This document shows, in pieces, positions 42,428 through 51,559 of a stretch of 64,000 nt of DNA. Positions within the stretch are counted from its first letter, which is position 1; each line of letters opens with the position of its first letter. The position numbers and the translations under genes were made by a program. This stretch comes from Shewanella fidelis ATCC BAA-318 (GTDB lineage Bacteria; Pseudomonadota; Gammaproteobacteria; Enterobacterales; Shewanellaceae), in the NCBI RefSeq assembly GCF_000518605.1, contig NZ_KI912461.1, positions 62,001-126,000 on the forward strand, written 5' to 3'. The notes under the pieces are model-generated. The model saw only the letters and a program-made list of their open reading frames with translations. It did no database searches and was not told where the DNA came from.

Positions 42428-42555
42428 CCATTTAACCTTTTGAGTTCGCCAATAGCTCCAATCATAGCAACCCCTAATCACGACTGCTATCAAGGAATTG
42501 AAAATAATCCACTTAATGTAGATTAATTCAGCACACTAGCAAACTATAGGCACAA

Positions 42556-42580
42556 AAAAGGAGGCCTAAGGCCTCCTTTT
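42556..42580 (-). terminator. Terminator of pnp
   Basis: AAAAGGAGGCC and GGCCTCCTTTT form an 11-pair stem with a 3-base loop, followed by T. Confidence 0.9.
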
Positions 42581-42598
42581 CATTTAAAGTGCGAGTAA

Positions 42599-44704
42599 TT
42601 ACTCAGCAGCTGGTGCTTCAGCTTTAGGTGCAGCTTCTTTCATAGAAAGACGTACACGGCCTTGGCGGTCAACTTCCATTACCTTAACTTTAACTTCTTG
42701 ACCCACTTCTAGGTAGTCAGACACGTTCGCTACGCGCTCTTCAGCGATTTGCGAAATATGTACTAAACCATCTTTACCAGGAAGAATCGTTACGAATGCA
42801 CCGAAGTCAACGATACGTACAACTTTACCGTTGTATACTGAGCCCACTTCAACTTCTGCAGTGATCTCTTCAATACGACGGATAGCTTCTTTAGTTGCTT
42901 CACCATTTGCAGAAGCAATCTTAACAGTACCATCATCTTCAAGTTCAATCGTTGTGCCTGTTTCTTCAGTAAGTGCACGAATAGTTGCACCACCTTTACC
43001 GATAACATCACGAATTTTTTCAGGGTTGATCTTCAGCGTAGTAATACGTGGAGCGTGGTCAGAGATCTCTTCACGGTGACCAGAGATAGCCTGATCCATT
43101 ACGTTTAGAATATGAACACGAGCGCCGTATGCTTGCTGTAGTGCAATCTGCATGATCTCTTTAGTGATACCTTCGATCTTGATATCCATCTGCAGTGCAG
43201 TAATACCATCGCGAGTACCAGCAACTTTAAAGTCCATGTCACCTAAGTGATCTTCATCACCTAGAATGTCAGAAAGAACAACGAAATCATCGCCTTCTTT
43301 AACTAGACCCATAGCAATACCAGCAACTGAAGTCTTAATTGGTACACCAGCGTCCATAAGAGCTAGAGAAGTACCACACACTGACGCCATAGAGCTTGAA
43401 CCGTTTGATTCAGTGATTTCAGATACAACACGAACGCTGTATGGGAACTCTTCAGCTGTAGGCATAACAGCGTTAATACCACGCCATGCTAGCTTACCGT
43501 GACCAATTTCACGACGCTTTGGTGAGCCAACCATGCCAGTTTCACCAACTGAGTATGGAGGGAAGTTGTAATGAAGCATAAAGCGGCTAGTTTGCTCGCC
43601 CATAATGCTATCAATCTTCTGTGCATCACGCTCTGTACCAAGAGTACAAGTTACTAGTGCCTGAGTTTCACCACGAGTGAATAGCGAGCTACCGTGAGTA
43701 CGTGGAAGAACACCTGCCATCACGTTTAGTGCACGAACCATATCTGGCTCACGACCATCGATACGTGGGTTACCAGCGATGATACGGCTACGAACTACTT
43801 TCTTCTCTAGGCTACCTAGTAGACCGTCGATTTCACGTAGATCAGCATCTGCATTTTCAGCTAAAATTGCTTCTTTCGCAGCAGCTTTAACAACACCGAC
43901 TTGTGCATAACGGTCTTGTTTTACTTCAATTTGGTAAGCTTCAGTTAGGCCTGCTTCAGCTAGCTCTTTAACTTTTGCTACAAGTTCTTGGTCTTGAACT
44001 GGTGCAGTCCACTCCCATTCAGGCTTGTTAACTTCAGCTTTAAGCTCTTTAATTGCTTCAATCACAACTTGCTGTTGCTCATGACCATAAACAACTGCGC
44101 CTAGCATCACTTCTTCAGGAAGTGCATTTGCTTCTGACTCAACCATTAGTACTGCACTTTCAGTACCTGCAACAGAAAGCTCAAGTTGGCTATCAACTAG
44201 TTGAGTCACTGTTGGGTTAAGGATGTATTCACCATTAACGTAACCAACACGTGCTGAACCTAGTGGACCATTGAACGGAATACCTGAAATAGATAGTGCA
44301 GCAGAAGTACCGATCATAGAGATAACTTCTGGGCTGATCTCTGGATCAACAGAAACTACAGTGATGATAACCTGAACTTCGTTTTTGAAACCATTCGGGA
44401 ATAATGGACGGATTGGACGGTCGATAAGACGTGCAGTTAGTGTTTCGCCTTCAGATGGACGACCTTCACGCTTGAAAAATCCACCTGGGATTTTACCTGC
44501 AGCGTATGTTTTTTCCTGGTAATTAACGGTTAGCGGGAAAAAGTCACGGCCTGGCTCTTCAGCTTTCTTGCCAACAACAGTAACCAGTACTGTTGTATCA
44601 CCCATACTTGCCAAAACAGCTGCATCTGCTTGACGCGCAATAACACCAGTCTCTAATGTGACCGTGTGTTGACCATATTCAAAACTCTTTACGATTGGAT
44701 TCAC
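42599..44704 (-). CDS. pnp: Polynucleotide phosphorylase
   Basis: The product is a 701-residue 3'-to-5' exoribonuclease and degradosome subunit. It has two RNase PH domains, then a KH domain (PEKIRDVIGKGGATIRAL, near 555) and an S1 domain at the C-terminus. GTG at 44704 is preferred (first residues NPIVKSFEYG), because AAGGA is 9 bases upstream; the ATG at 44713 directly abuts that site. rpsO normally precedes pnp, but here a GGDEF-EAL gene on the other strand separates them. Confidence 0.96.
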   Translation of the reverse strand: MNPIVKSFEYGQHTVTLETGVIARQADAAVLASMGDTTVLVTVVGKKAEEPGRDFFPLTVNYQEKTYAAGKIPGGFFKREGRPSEGETLTARLIDRPIRPLFPNGFKNEVQVIITVVSVDPEISPEVISMIGTSAALSISGIPFNGPLGSARVGYVNGEYILNPTVTQLVDSQLELSVAGTESAVLMVESEANALPEEVMLGAVVYGHEQQQVVIEAIKELKAEVNKPEWEWTAPVQDQELVAKVKELAEAGLTEAYQIEVKQDRYAQVGVVKAAAKEAILAENADADLREIDGLLGSLEKKVVRSRIIAGNPRIDGREPDMVRALNVMAGVLPRTHGSSLFTRGETQALVTCTLGTERDAQKIDSIMGEQTSRFMLHYNFPPYSVGETGMVGSPKRREIGHGKLAWRGINAVMPTAEEFPYSVRVVSEITESNGSSSMASVCGTSLALMDAGVPIKTSVAGIAMGLVKEGDDFVVLSDILGDEDHLGDMDFKVAGTRDGITALQMDIKIEGITKEIMQIALQQAYGARVHILNVMDQAISGHREEISDHAPRITTLKINPEKIRDVIGKGGATIRALTEETGTTIELEDDGTVKIASANGEATKEAIRRIEEITAEVEVGSVYNGKVVRIVDFGAFVTILPGKDGLVHISQIAEERVANVSDYLEVGQEVKVKVMEVDRQGRVRLSMKEAAPKAEAPAAE

Positions 44705-44905
44705 GTGAACCATTCCTTAATATTTAATTACCTTAATTACGCGCGTAAGTATACTGCAAGTTTATTCAATAGTTAAAGAGAATGATTGATGACAAACAGG
44801 AATCTTTTCTCTAAAGTGATTCTATCAACCTAATTGCATTCAAATTATAAGTCTTTAGCACTCGAGGTGCTTAGCTTAAGCTATTGATATAAAGGACAAG
44901 GTTCG

Positions 44906-46945
44906 ATGAAGGAGCGTTTCAAATCCCTCACATGGAAACAGACTATTTTAGTCGTCTCAGCAACGTTATTTTTTGCTGTTGCTATCTTTATTGTTGAGAT
45001 TTTATTGCTTGTTCGCGAAGCTAGAGATGAGTTGAAAGTTAATCAGCACGAATTACTTGATTCTGTTGAACAACCAGCTACCAATGCTATTTGGGCACTA
45101 GACGATATCCTTGCAGCACAAACTATTCAAGGACTATTAAAAGTTGAACATGTTCAATCAGCCATTTTGGAATTAGATGATTCCACCCCCTTTGTTTCAG
45201 TCAATAACGGCGCATTCCCTATACAAGCACAAATATTTCAAAATATAAGTACTCAATTATTCGGTGATTTGAAACTTATCTCGAGAGAGCTTTATCGGCC
45301 TTTTTATATTGATAACAGTGGCAATGAGGAGATGATCGGCACGCTTATAGTGTCTTACGACACCCTAGGACTAACCAATTCCCTACTTTCTACTTTGCGT
45401 TTTAATTTGTGGGCAACCCTTGCTAGGGCATTTTTACTCACCTTACTCCTGTCTATCATTTTCCACCGATTCTTAACCCAACCCATAGCCAGAATTAGCG
45501 CTGCTATCGACAACATTGATCCGGAGTTTCCATCTAAAAATAGATTGCCTGTTGATGCGGCCCATAGCAATGATGAACTAGGATTAGTGACAAGCAAACT
45601 CAATCAAATTCTTATTCAGTTTGAGCGAACGCAGAATAAATTAAGAAAAATGGCAACCAGAGATCCTTTAACCGGACTACCTAACCGCGCCCTATTATTA
45701 GAAACGATAGCCGTCACTATTCAGCGTGCCAAACAGCAACAAAGGCAATTTGTTTTGTTGTTTATCGATTTAGATAGATTTAAAACCGTAAATGACTCGC
45801 TAGGTCATGAGATGGGAGATCAGTTTTTAATTCGTGTTTCCCGCTCACTTGAATTAACCGCAGGCTCTATTGGCACGGTAGCAAGGCTTGGAGGGGATGA
45901 GTTTGTTGTACTTGCTGACGGTCTACATTCGCCAACCATGGCAGCTGAGTTTGTCGATAAGCTCTTTAAGCAGCTCAATGCGCCAATGAAGCTCAACGAA
46001 CATACTGTACGCCCAGCAGCCTCAGTTGGGATCGCTATCTACCCCGACGATGGATTAAGAGCGGAAGATTTGATCCGCCATGCTGACATAGCGATGTATA
46101 GCGCAAAAGCGGCAGGTTCAAACCAGTGGGCATTTTTCAAATCACAAATGACTGAGCGTGCAGCTGTCAGACTAAGGACCGAAGCCTCACTGCATGAAGC
46201 ATTACTCAATAAAGAGTTTGTTTTGTTTTTTCAACCAAAACTCGATATCCATACCAGTGAAATTGTTGGCTGTGAAGCGCTGATCCGCTGGCAAAAAGAT
46301 GGCCAACTAGTTAGCCCTGTATCTTTTATTCCGATTGCTGAAGAAACAGGGATCATCATTCCTATTGGACGCTGGGTGATAGAACAAAGTTGCAAAACCA
46401 TCCGCGACTGGCAAGCCAACTATAACCAGGCACTCCCCATCGCCATTAATGTCTCCAGTCAGCAATTTCAAGATCAAAGCTTAATACCAGATATCAAGCA
46501 AGCGGCGCTTCGCTATCAAATCGATCCTAAACTGTTAGAAATAGAGATCACCGAAACATCGCTAATGGACGATATTGAATCGGCAATAGTAAAACTGCAG
46601 CAACTAAAAACAGCGGGCTTTGGTATCGCTGTTGATGATTTTGGTACAGGCTACTCCTCATTATCATATTTACGTAGGCTACCCATCACCACAATGAAAA
46701 TTGATCGCGGCTTTGTCTCAGATCTGCCAGACGATAGTGCAATTGCATCGACGATTTTAATGCTAGGCAAACAGCTAAATCTAAGTATTGTCGCAGAAGG
46801 AATTGAAACCCAAGAACAATTGAAGTGGTTACAGGATCAGGACTGCCAGATAGGCCAAGGCTTCTATTTTAGCCAGCCGCTAGCGAAACAAGAGTTTGAA
46901 AACAAGTACTTTGAGCCAGCCAACGCTGCCGTCAATGATAAATAG
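44906..46945 (+). CDS. Membrane GGDEF-EAL protein (c-di-GMP turnover)
   Basis: The product has 679 residues. Membrane helices at about 11-35 and 168-188 flank a periplasmic sensing segment, and a HAMP-like linker follows. The diguanylate cyclase domain has intact GGDEF at 329-333 without an RxxD inhibitory site. The phosphodiesterase domain has CEALIRW with EAL at 457-459 and DDFGTGYSSLSYL, so both halves may be active. AAGGACAAGG lies before the ATG. It sits between rpsO and pnp on the opposite strand. Confidence 0.92.
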   Translation: MKERFKSLTWKQTILVVSATLFFAVAIFIVEILLLVREARDELKVNQHELLDSVEQPATNAIWALDDILAAQTIQGLLKVEHVQSAILELDDSTPFVSVNNGAFPIQAQIFQNISTQLFGDLKLISRELYRPFYIDNSGNEEMIGTLIVSYDTLGLTNSLLSTLRFNLWATLARAFLLTLLLSIIFHRFLTQPIARISAAIDNIDPEFPSKNRLPVDAAHSNDELGLVTSKLNQILIQFERTQNKLRKMATRDPLTGLPNRALLLETIAVTIQRAKQQQRQFVLLFIDLDRFKTVNDSLGHEMGDQFLIRVSRSLELTAGSIGTVARLGGDEFVVLADGLHSPTMAAEFVDKLFKQLNAPMKLNEHTVRPAASVGIAIYPDDGLRAEDLIRHADIAMYSAKAAGSNQWAFFKSQMTERAAVRLRTEASLHEALLNKEFVLFFQPKLDIHTSEIVGCEALIRWQKDGQLVSPVSFIPIAEETGIIIPIGRWVIEQSCKTIRDWQANYNQALPIAINVSSQQFQDQSLIPDIKQAALRYQIDPKLLEIEITETSLMDDIESAIVKLQQLKTAGFGIAVDDFGTGYSSLSYLRRLPITTMKIDRGFVSDLPDDSAIASTILMLGKQLNLSIVAEGIETQEQLKWLQDQDCQIGQGFYFSQPLAKQEFENKYFEPANAAVNDK

Positions 46946-46963
46946 TTAAAATTTAAATACAAA

Positions 46964-46986
46964 AAAAGGAGGCTAGGCCTCCTTTT
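46964..46986. terminator. Bidirectional terminator between GGDEF-EAL gene and rpsO
   Basis: AAAAGGAGGC and GCCTCCTTTT form a 10-pair stem with a 3-base loop, serving both converging genes. Confidence 0.9.
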
Positions 46987-47005
46987 AATAGATCAGACGT
47001 TAAAA

Positions 47006-47275
47006 TTAACGACGTAGACCTAACTTCTTGATTAGCTCTTGGTAGCGAACAACTTCAGTACGCTTAAGGTATGCAAGAAGCTTACGACGTGTGTTAACCA
47101 TACGTAGTAGACCACGACGTGAGTGGTGATCGTGGATGTGCTCTTTGAAGTGACCTTGTAGGTGGTTGATCTGTGCAGTTAACAGAGCAACTTGAACTTC
47201 AGTAGAACCAGTATCGTTTTCACAACGACCAAATTCAGCAAGGATTTGAGCCTTAGCTTCAACACTTAGTGACAT
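47006..47275 (-). CDS. rpsO: 30S ribosomal protein S15
   Basis: The product is the 89-residue S15, of exact family length. It binds 16S rRNA early in 30S assembly. DTGSTEVQVALLTAQINHL and RRGLLRMV are conserved blocks. The ATG at 47275 with GGAG 6 bases upstream is chosen over an ATG 4 codons earlier. Confidence 0.97.
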   Translation of the reverse strand: MSLSVEAKAQILAEFGRCENDTGSTEVQVALLTAQINHLQGHFKEHIHDHHSRRGLLRMVNTRRKLLAYLKRTEVVRYQELIKKLGLRR

Positions 47276-47392
47276 TTCTATCTCCAAAATTACATTAATA
47301 AATCTTCAGCCGATCACTAACTCAGCCAAAGTAGGCGCGCCATTCTACCTATTTACCTTTTAGGTAGCAAGATCAATGTCGGAATAAAACCG

Positions 47393-48343
47393 CTATTTAT
47401 CTTGAGTGTCTCGAATAACAATAAGACGCTTAGGTGCAAGTTGGCCATCATCATTCATCTGGCCAATACCAACAAACTGACGTGATTCACCAATAGTGAT
47501 CCGCACCAGCTCATCGACAGGTAAATTAGATACTTGTACCGGGTTACCATTCATTAGATAGGTTGCGAGTTCATCAGAGACGTTAACCTCTTTAAAGCCG
47601 CTAACAGCTGTATCCATCGGCAACAACAATGGGTCTAACACTTCAGATAAAGGCAAAGACGCTTCTTCAGCCTTAGCGACTAGCTCCTCGAGTTGCTCAA
47701 GTGACACCATCCTATCGTATGGGTAGCCTGCAACTTGTGTACGACGTAACATGATCACATGTGCGCCACAACCTAGCATTTCACCTAAATCATCAGTGAT
47801 AGTGCGGATATAAGTCCCCTTTGAACAATGAATATCAAGGGTTAACTCATCACCTTCTAAGCTGATAAAGTTAAGCTCAAACACATTGATAGGACGCGCT
47901 TCACGAGGTACCTCAATACCTTCACGAGCGTACTTATATAAAGGCTGACCTTGATACTTTAACGCCGAGTACATAGAAGGGACTTGCATGGTTTCACCAC
48001 GAAAGTGCTCCAATGCTTGCTCCAATTGTTCTTGAGTGAAATTGATTTCTCTCGTTTGAACAATCTCACCATCCGAATCACTCGTATCAGTGCGTTGGCC
48101 AAGCTTTGCCGTCACTAAATAACGCTTATCAGCATCAAGTAAGTGTTGAGAAAACTTGGTCGCCTCACCTAGACAAATAGGTAACATACCCGTAGCTAGC
48201 GGATCTAAAGCACCGGTATGACCAGCCTTATTTGCATTAAAAAAGCGTTTAACTCTTTGCAATGCAAAGTTTGAGCTCATACCTGTGTCTTTATCTAACA
48301 GTACAATACCATCGATAAAACGACCGCGAGAACGACGTGCCAT
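47393..48343 (-). CDS. truB: tRNA pseudouridine-55 synthase TruB
   Basis: The product is a 316-residue enzyme that forms pseudouridine 55 in tRNA. The catalytic aspartate is in GALDPLATGMLP, and the YSALKYQGQPLYKYAR block follows. Its ATG overlaps the rbfA stop by one base (TAATG), so the two are coupled. Confidence 0.96.
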   Translation of the reverse strand: MARRSRGRFIDGIVLLDKDTGMSSNFALQRVKRFFNANKAGHTGALDPLATGMLPICLGEATKFSQHLLDADKRYLVTAKLGQRTDTSDSDGEIVQTREINFTQEQLEQALEHFRGETMQVPSMYSALKYQGQPLYKYAREGIEVPREARPINVFELNFISLEGDELTLDIHCSKGTYIRTITDDLGEMLGCGAHVIMLRRTQVAGYPYDRMVSLEQLEELVAKAEEASLPLSEVLDPLLLPMDTAVSGFKEVNVSDELATYLMNGNPVQVSNLPVDELVRITIGESRQFVGIGQMNDDGQLAPKRLIVIRDTQDK

Positions 48344-48771
48344 TACTTATCGCCCTCTTCCTTAGTATCGTCTTGTGCAGCGTCAGAGTTTACGCCATGC
48401 TGCTTTTGCTTTGCTTCATCATTGCTGATTACGCGGCTAACTAGGTTAGACATACGCATACCTTCAACGAGTGAACTATCGTAGATAAAACGTAGTTCAG
48501 GCATTACACGTAACTTCATGCGGCCTGCAACCAGTGAACGAATGTAACCAGCAGCAGATTCTAATGCTGCCACTTTTTGTTCAACAAGTTTTGGGTCTTC
48601 TTCGAAGAAAGTGACGAACACTTTCGCATAACTAAGATCGCGAGAAACATCAACGTCGTTAACCGTCACAAAACCGATACGCGGGTCTTTCATATCACGC
48701 TGTAAAACAACGGCTAGTTCTTGTTGAAGCTGCTGTGCAATACGGCGGGTACGACTAAATTCTTTTGCCAT
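48343..48771 (-). CDS. rbfA: Ribosome-binding factor A
   Basis: The product is a 142-residue KH-fold protein needed for 16S rRNA maturation. RRIAQQLQQELAVVLQRDM and DPRIGFVTVNDV are typical. The C-terminus is short and acidic. It is placed between infB and truB as in E. coli. Confidence 0.95.
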   Translation of the reverse strand: MAKEFSRTRRIAQQLQQELAVVLQRDMKDPRIGFVTVNDVDVSRDLSYAKVFVTFFEEDPKLVEQKVAALESAAGYIRSLVAGRMKLRVMPELRFIYDSSLVEGMRMSNLVSRVISNDEAKQKQHGVNSDAAQDDTKEEGDK

Positions 48772-48792
48772 AATATATTTGCCATAAATATT

Positions 48793-48814
48793 AAGGGCGG
48801 CTAACGCCGCCCTT
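48793..48814 (-). terminator. GC-rich hairpin between infB and rbfA
   Basis: AAGGGCGGC and GCCGCCCTT form a 9-pair stem with a 4-base loop. There is no long T-run, so it may reduce readthrough or protect the infB mRNA 3' end. Confidence 0.65.
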
Positions 48815-48829
48815 ATAAATCATCGAAAA

Positions 48830-51532
48830 TTACAAGGTACGTGCAATTTCTACCGTTTCGAAGACTTCAATCTGATCGCCAACTCTGACGTCATTATAGT
48901 TCTTCACACCGATACCACATTCCATGCCATTACGAACTTCGTTTACGTCATCTTTAAAGCGACGTAGTGATTCTAGCTCACCTTCGTAAATAACAACGTT
49001 ATCACGTAGTACGCGGATTGGAGCGCTACGCTTGATGGTACCTTCAGTTACCATACAACCTGCAATAGCACCAATCTTAGGCGACTTAAACACATCACGA
49101 ACTTCTGCAAGACCAATAATTTCTTGCTTAAACTCAGGAGCAAGCATACCGCCCATCGCATCACGTACTTCATCAATTAATTGATAAATGATGCTGTAGT
49201 AACGTAGATCTACGCTTTCGCTCTCAATCACTTTACGCGCCTGTGCGTCAGCACGAACGTTAAAGCCGATCATGATAGCGTTAGATGCAGCAGCTAGGCT
49301 CGCATCAGTTTCAGTTAATCCACCCACACCGCGAGCAATAATATTAACTTTAACTTCGTCTGTAGATAGCTTATCTAAAGAGTCTGCGATGGCTTCAAGT
49401 GAACCTTGAACGTCCGCTTTAAGTACCAAGTTAAGCTCTTGAACTTCACCTTCAACCATGTTGGCGAACATGTTTTCAAGCTTAGACTTCTGCTGACGTG
49501 CAAGCTTAACATCACGGAACTTACCTTGACGGTAAAGTGCAACTTCACGTGCTTTACGCTCATCACGTACAACAGTTGCTTCGTCACCAGCAGAAGGTAC
49601 ACCTGATAGACCTAAAATCTCAACAGGGATAGATGGACCCGCTTCAGTGATTGACTTACCGTTCTCATCTTTCATCGCACGAACTTTACCGTACTCAAGA
49701 CCACATAGAACGATGTCACCCTGCTTTAAGGTACCTTCTTGTACAAGTACTGTTGCAACTGGACCACGGCCTTTATCTAGCTTAGATTCAACTACAACAC
49801 CAGCAGCCATACCTTCGCGAACAGCTTGAAGCTCAAGAACTTCTGCTTCTAGAAGAATGCCTTCTAGTAATTCATCAATGCCTTGGCCTGTCTTAGCTGA
49901 AACGTGAACAAACATGTTGCTTCCGCCCCAATCTTCAGACATTACGCCATGCTGAGAAAGCTCAGACTTAACGCGGTCAGGATCAGCTTCTGGCTTATCA
50001 ATCTTGTTAACAGCAACAATCAGAGGCACACCACCCGCTTTAGCGTGCTGGATAGCTTCGATTGTTTGTGGCATCACACCGTCGTCTGCCGCAACAACTA
50101 GAATAACGATATCGGTTGCCTTAGCACCACGAGCACGCATTGCAGTAAACGCTGCGTGACCAGGAGTATCTAAGAAGGTGATCATACCGTTTTCAGTTTC
50201 AACGTGATATGCACCAATGTGCTGGGTAATACCACCCGCTTCGCCTGATGCAACTTTTGCACGACGAATGTAATCTAGTAACGATGTCTTACCGTGGTCA
50301 ACGTGACCCATAATAGTAACAACTGGTGCACGAGGCTCCACTTTAACGTCGCCGTTACGGTCTGAAAGTACTTGATGCTCAAGCTCGTTTTCACGAGTCA
50401 GGATCACTTTATGACCCATCTCTTCAGCAACTAGCTGTGCAGTCTCTTGGTCTAATACTTGGTTAATAGTAACCATAGAGCCCATCTTCATCATTTGCTT
50501 GATGATTTCAGTCGCTTTGATAGACATCTTAGAAGCAAGTTCTGCTACAGAAACCGTTTCACCAATGCTTACGTCAGCTTTAACAACTGCAGCAGGCTTA
50601 GTGAAAGCGTGATCCATTGACTCAGGTGCTACGCTACGGTTGTTACGGCCATTGCGTGAGTTACGGTTATCACGGCGGTTATCTTTACCTGCACGCTTAC
50701 CTTTACCCTTACCAACATTACCTGTATTAGCTTCGTTACCCGCTTTTGCAGCAGGTTTACGAGAACGGCGACCGCGCTTTTCAGCGTTAGCATCTGCAGT
50801 GTCTTCAGCTGCACGCGCTTCAGATGAAGTCGTAACATGATGGTCAACTGACTTTTCAGCTTCTTTACGCGCTTGCTCTTCTTCAGCCCAACGCTTTTCA
50901 TTTTCTTCAGCTAAACGACGTGCTTCTTCAGCTGCCGCTTTTGCTTCTTCATCTGCTTTTGCTTTTGCAGCAGCTTCTTGCGCTGCTAATAACTTAGCTT
51001 CTTCAGCTTTCGCTGCTTTTTCTTCAGCCGTTTCAGCTGCTTTTTCTGTATGCACTTTTGCTTTTGCCTTAGCTTCGGCTTCTGCCTTAGCTTTTGCCTT
51101 TGCTTCTGCTTCAGCTTTTGCCTTTGCTTCTGCTTCAGCTTTCGCCTTTGCTTCTGCCTCAGCTTTGGCTTGAGCTTCCGCTTTTGCTTTTGCTTCTTCT
51201 GCAGCTTTAGCTGCAGCTAATTCTGCTTCAGCAGCCTCGTCACGCTTAACAAAAGTACGCTTTTTACGAACTTCTACCTTAACGTCTTTTGACTGACCAC
51301 CGCTTCCAGCAACACTCAATGTTGAAACTGATTTGCGTTGAAGAGTCATTTTTTGTGGGGCTGCGTCGCCACCATGTTGCTTCTTAAGGAAGTCTAACAA
51401 CTGTTGCTTTTCAGTTTCTGAAACTGTATCGCTTGCTGACTTCTTAATACCAGCCTGAGAAAACTGCTCAACTAAACGTTCAGTACTTTTCCCAACTTCT
51501 GTGGCTAGTTTTTCTACTGTAGTATCCGCCAT
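48830..51532 (-). CDS. infB: Translation initiation factor IF-2
   Basis: The product has 900 residues. The N-terminal IF2 subdomain is followed by a charged coiled-coil region (about 90-235) made of tandem AEAKAKAE repeats, and then a basic stretch. The G domain has GHVDHGKTS, DTPGHAAF and NKID. It brings fMet-tRNA to the 30S subunit. The coiled-coil part is encoded by repetitive DNA at about 51040-51215. Start ATG after a short gap from nusA. Confidence 0.97.
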   Translation of the reverse strand: MADTTVEKLATEVGKSTERLVEQFSQAGIKKSASDTVSETEKQQLLDFLKKQHGGDAAPQKMTLQRKSVSTLSVAGSGGQSKDVKVEVRKKRTFVKRDEAAEAELAAAKAAEEAKAKAEAQAKAEAEAKAKAEAEAKAKAEAEAKAKAKAEAEAKAKAKVHTEKAAETAEEKAAKAEEAKLLAAQEAAAKAKADEEAKAAAEEARRLAEENEKRWAEEEQARKEAEKSVDHHVTTSSEARAAEDTADANAEKRGRRSRKPAAKAGNEANTGNVGKGKGKRAGKDNRRDNRNSRNGRNNRSVAPESMDHAFTKPAAVVKADVSIGETVSVAELASKMSIKATEIIKQMMKMGSMVTINQVLDQETAQLVAEEMGHKVILTRENELEHQVLSDRNGDVKVEPRAPVVTIMGHVDHGKTSLLDYIRRAKVASGEAGGITQHIGAYHVETENGMITFLDTPGHAAFTAMRARGAKATDIVILVVAADDGVMPQTIEAIQHAKAGGVPLIVAVNKIDKPEADPDRVKSELSQHGVMSEDWGGSNMFVHVSAKTGQGIDELLEGILLEAEVLELQAVREGMAAGVVVESKLDKGRGPVATVLVQEGTLKQGDIVLCGLEYGKVRAMKDENGKSITEAGPSIPVEILGLSGVPSAGDEATVVRDERKAREVALYRQGKFRDVKLARQQKSKLENMFANMVEGEVQELNLVLKADVQGSLEAIADSLDKLSTDEVKVNIIARGVGGLTETDASLAAASNAIMIGFNVRADAQARKVIESESVDLRYYSIIYQLIDEVRDAMGGMLAPEFKQEIIGLAEVRDVFKSPKIGAIAGCMVTEGTIKRSAPIRVLRDNVVIYEGELESLRRFKDDVNEVRNGMECGIGVKNYNDVRVGDQIEVFETVEIARTL

Positions 51533-51559
51533 ATTTAAAACTCCCCTCTGCTGATCGAC

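Noticed and set aside
50629..50901. 90-codon minus-strand frame overlapping infB
   Set aside because: It is a shifted frame inside the strongly conserved infB gene and has no sign of its own translation.
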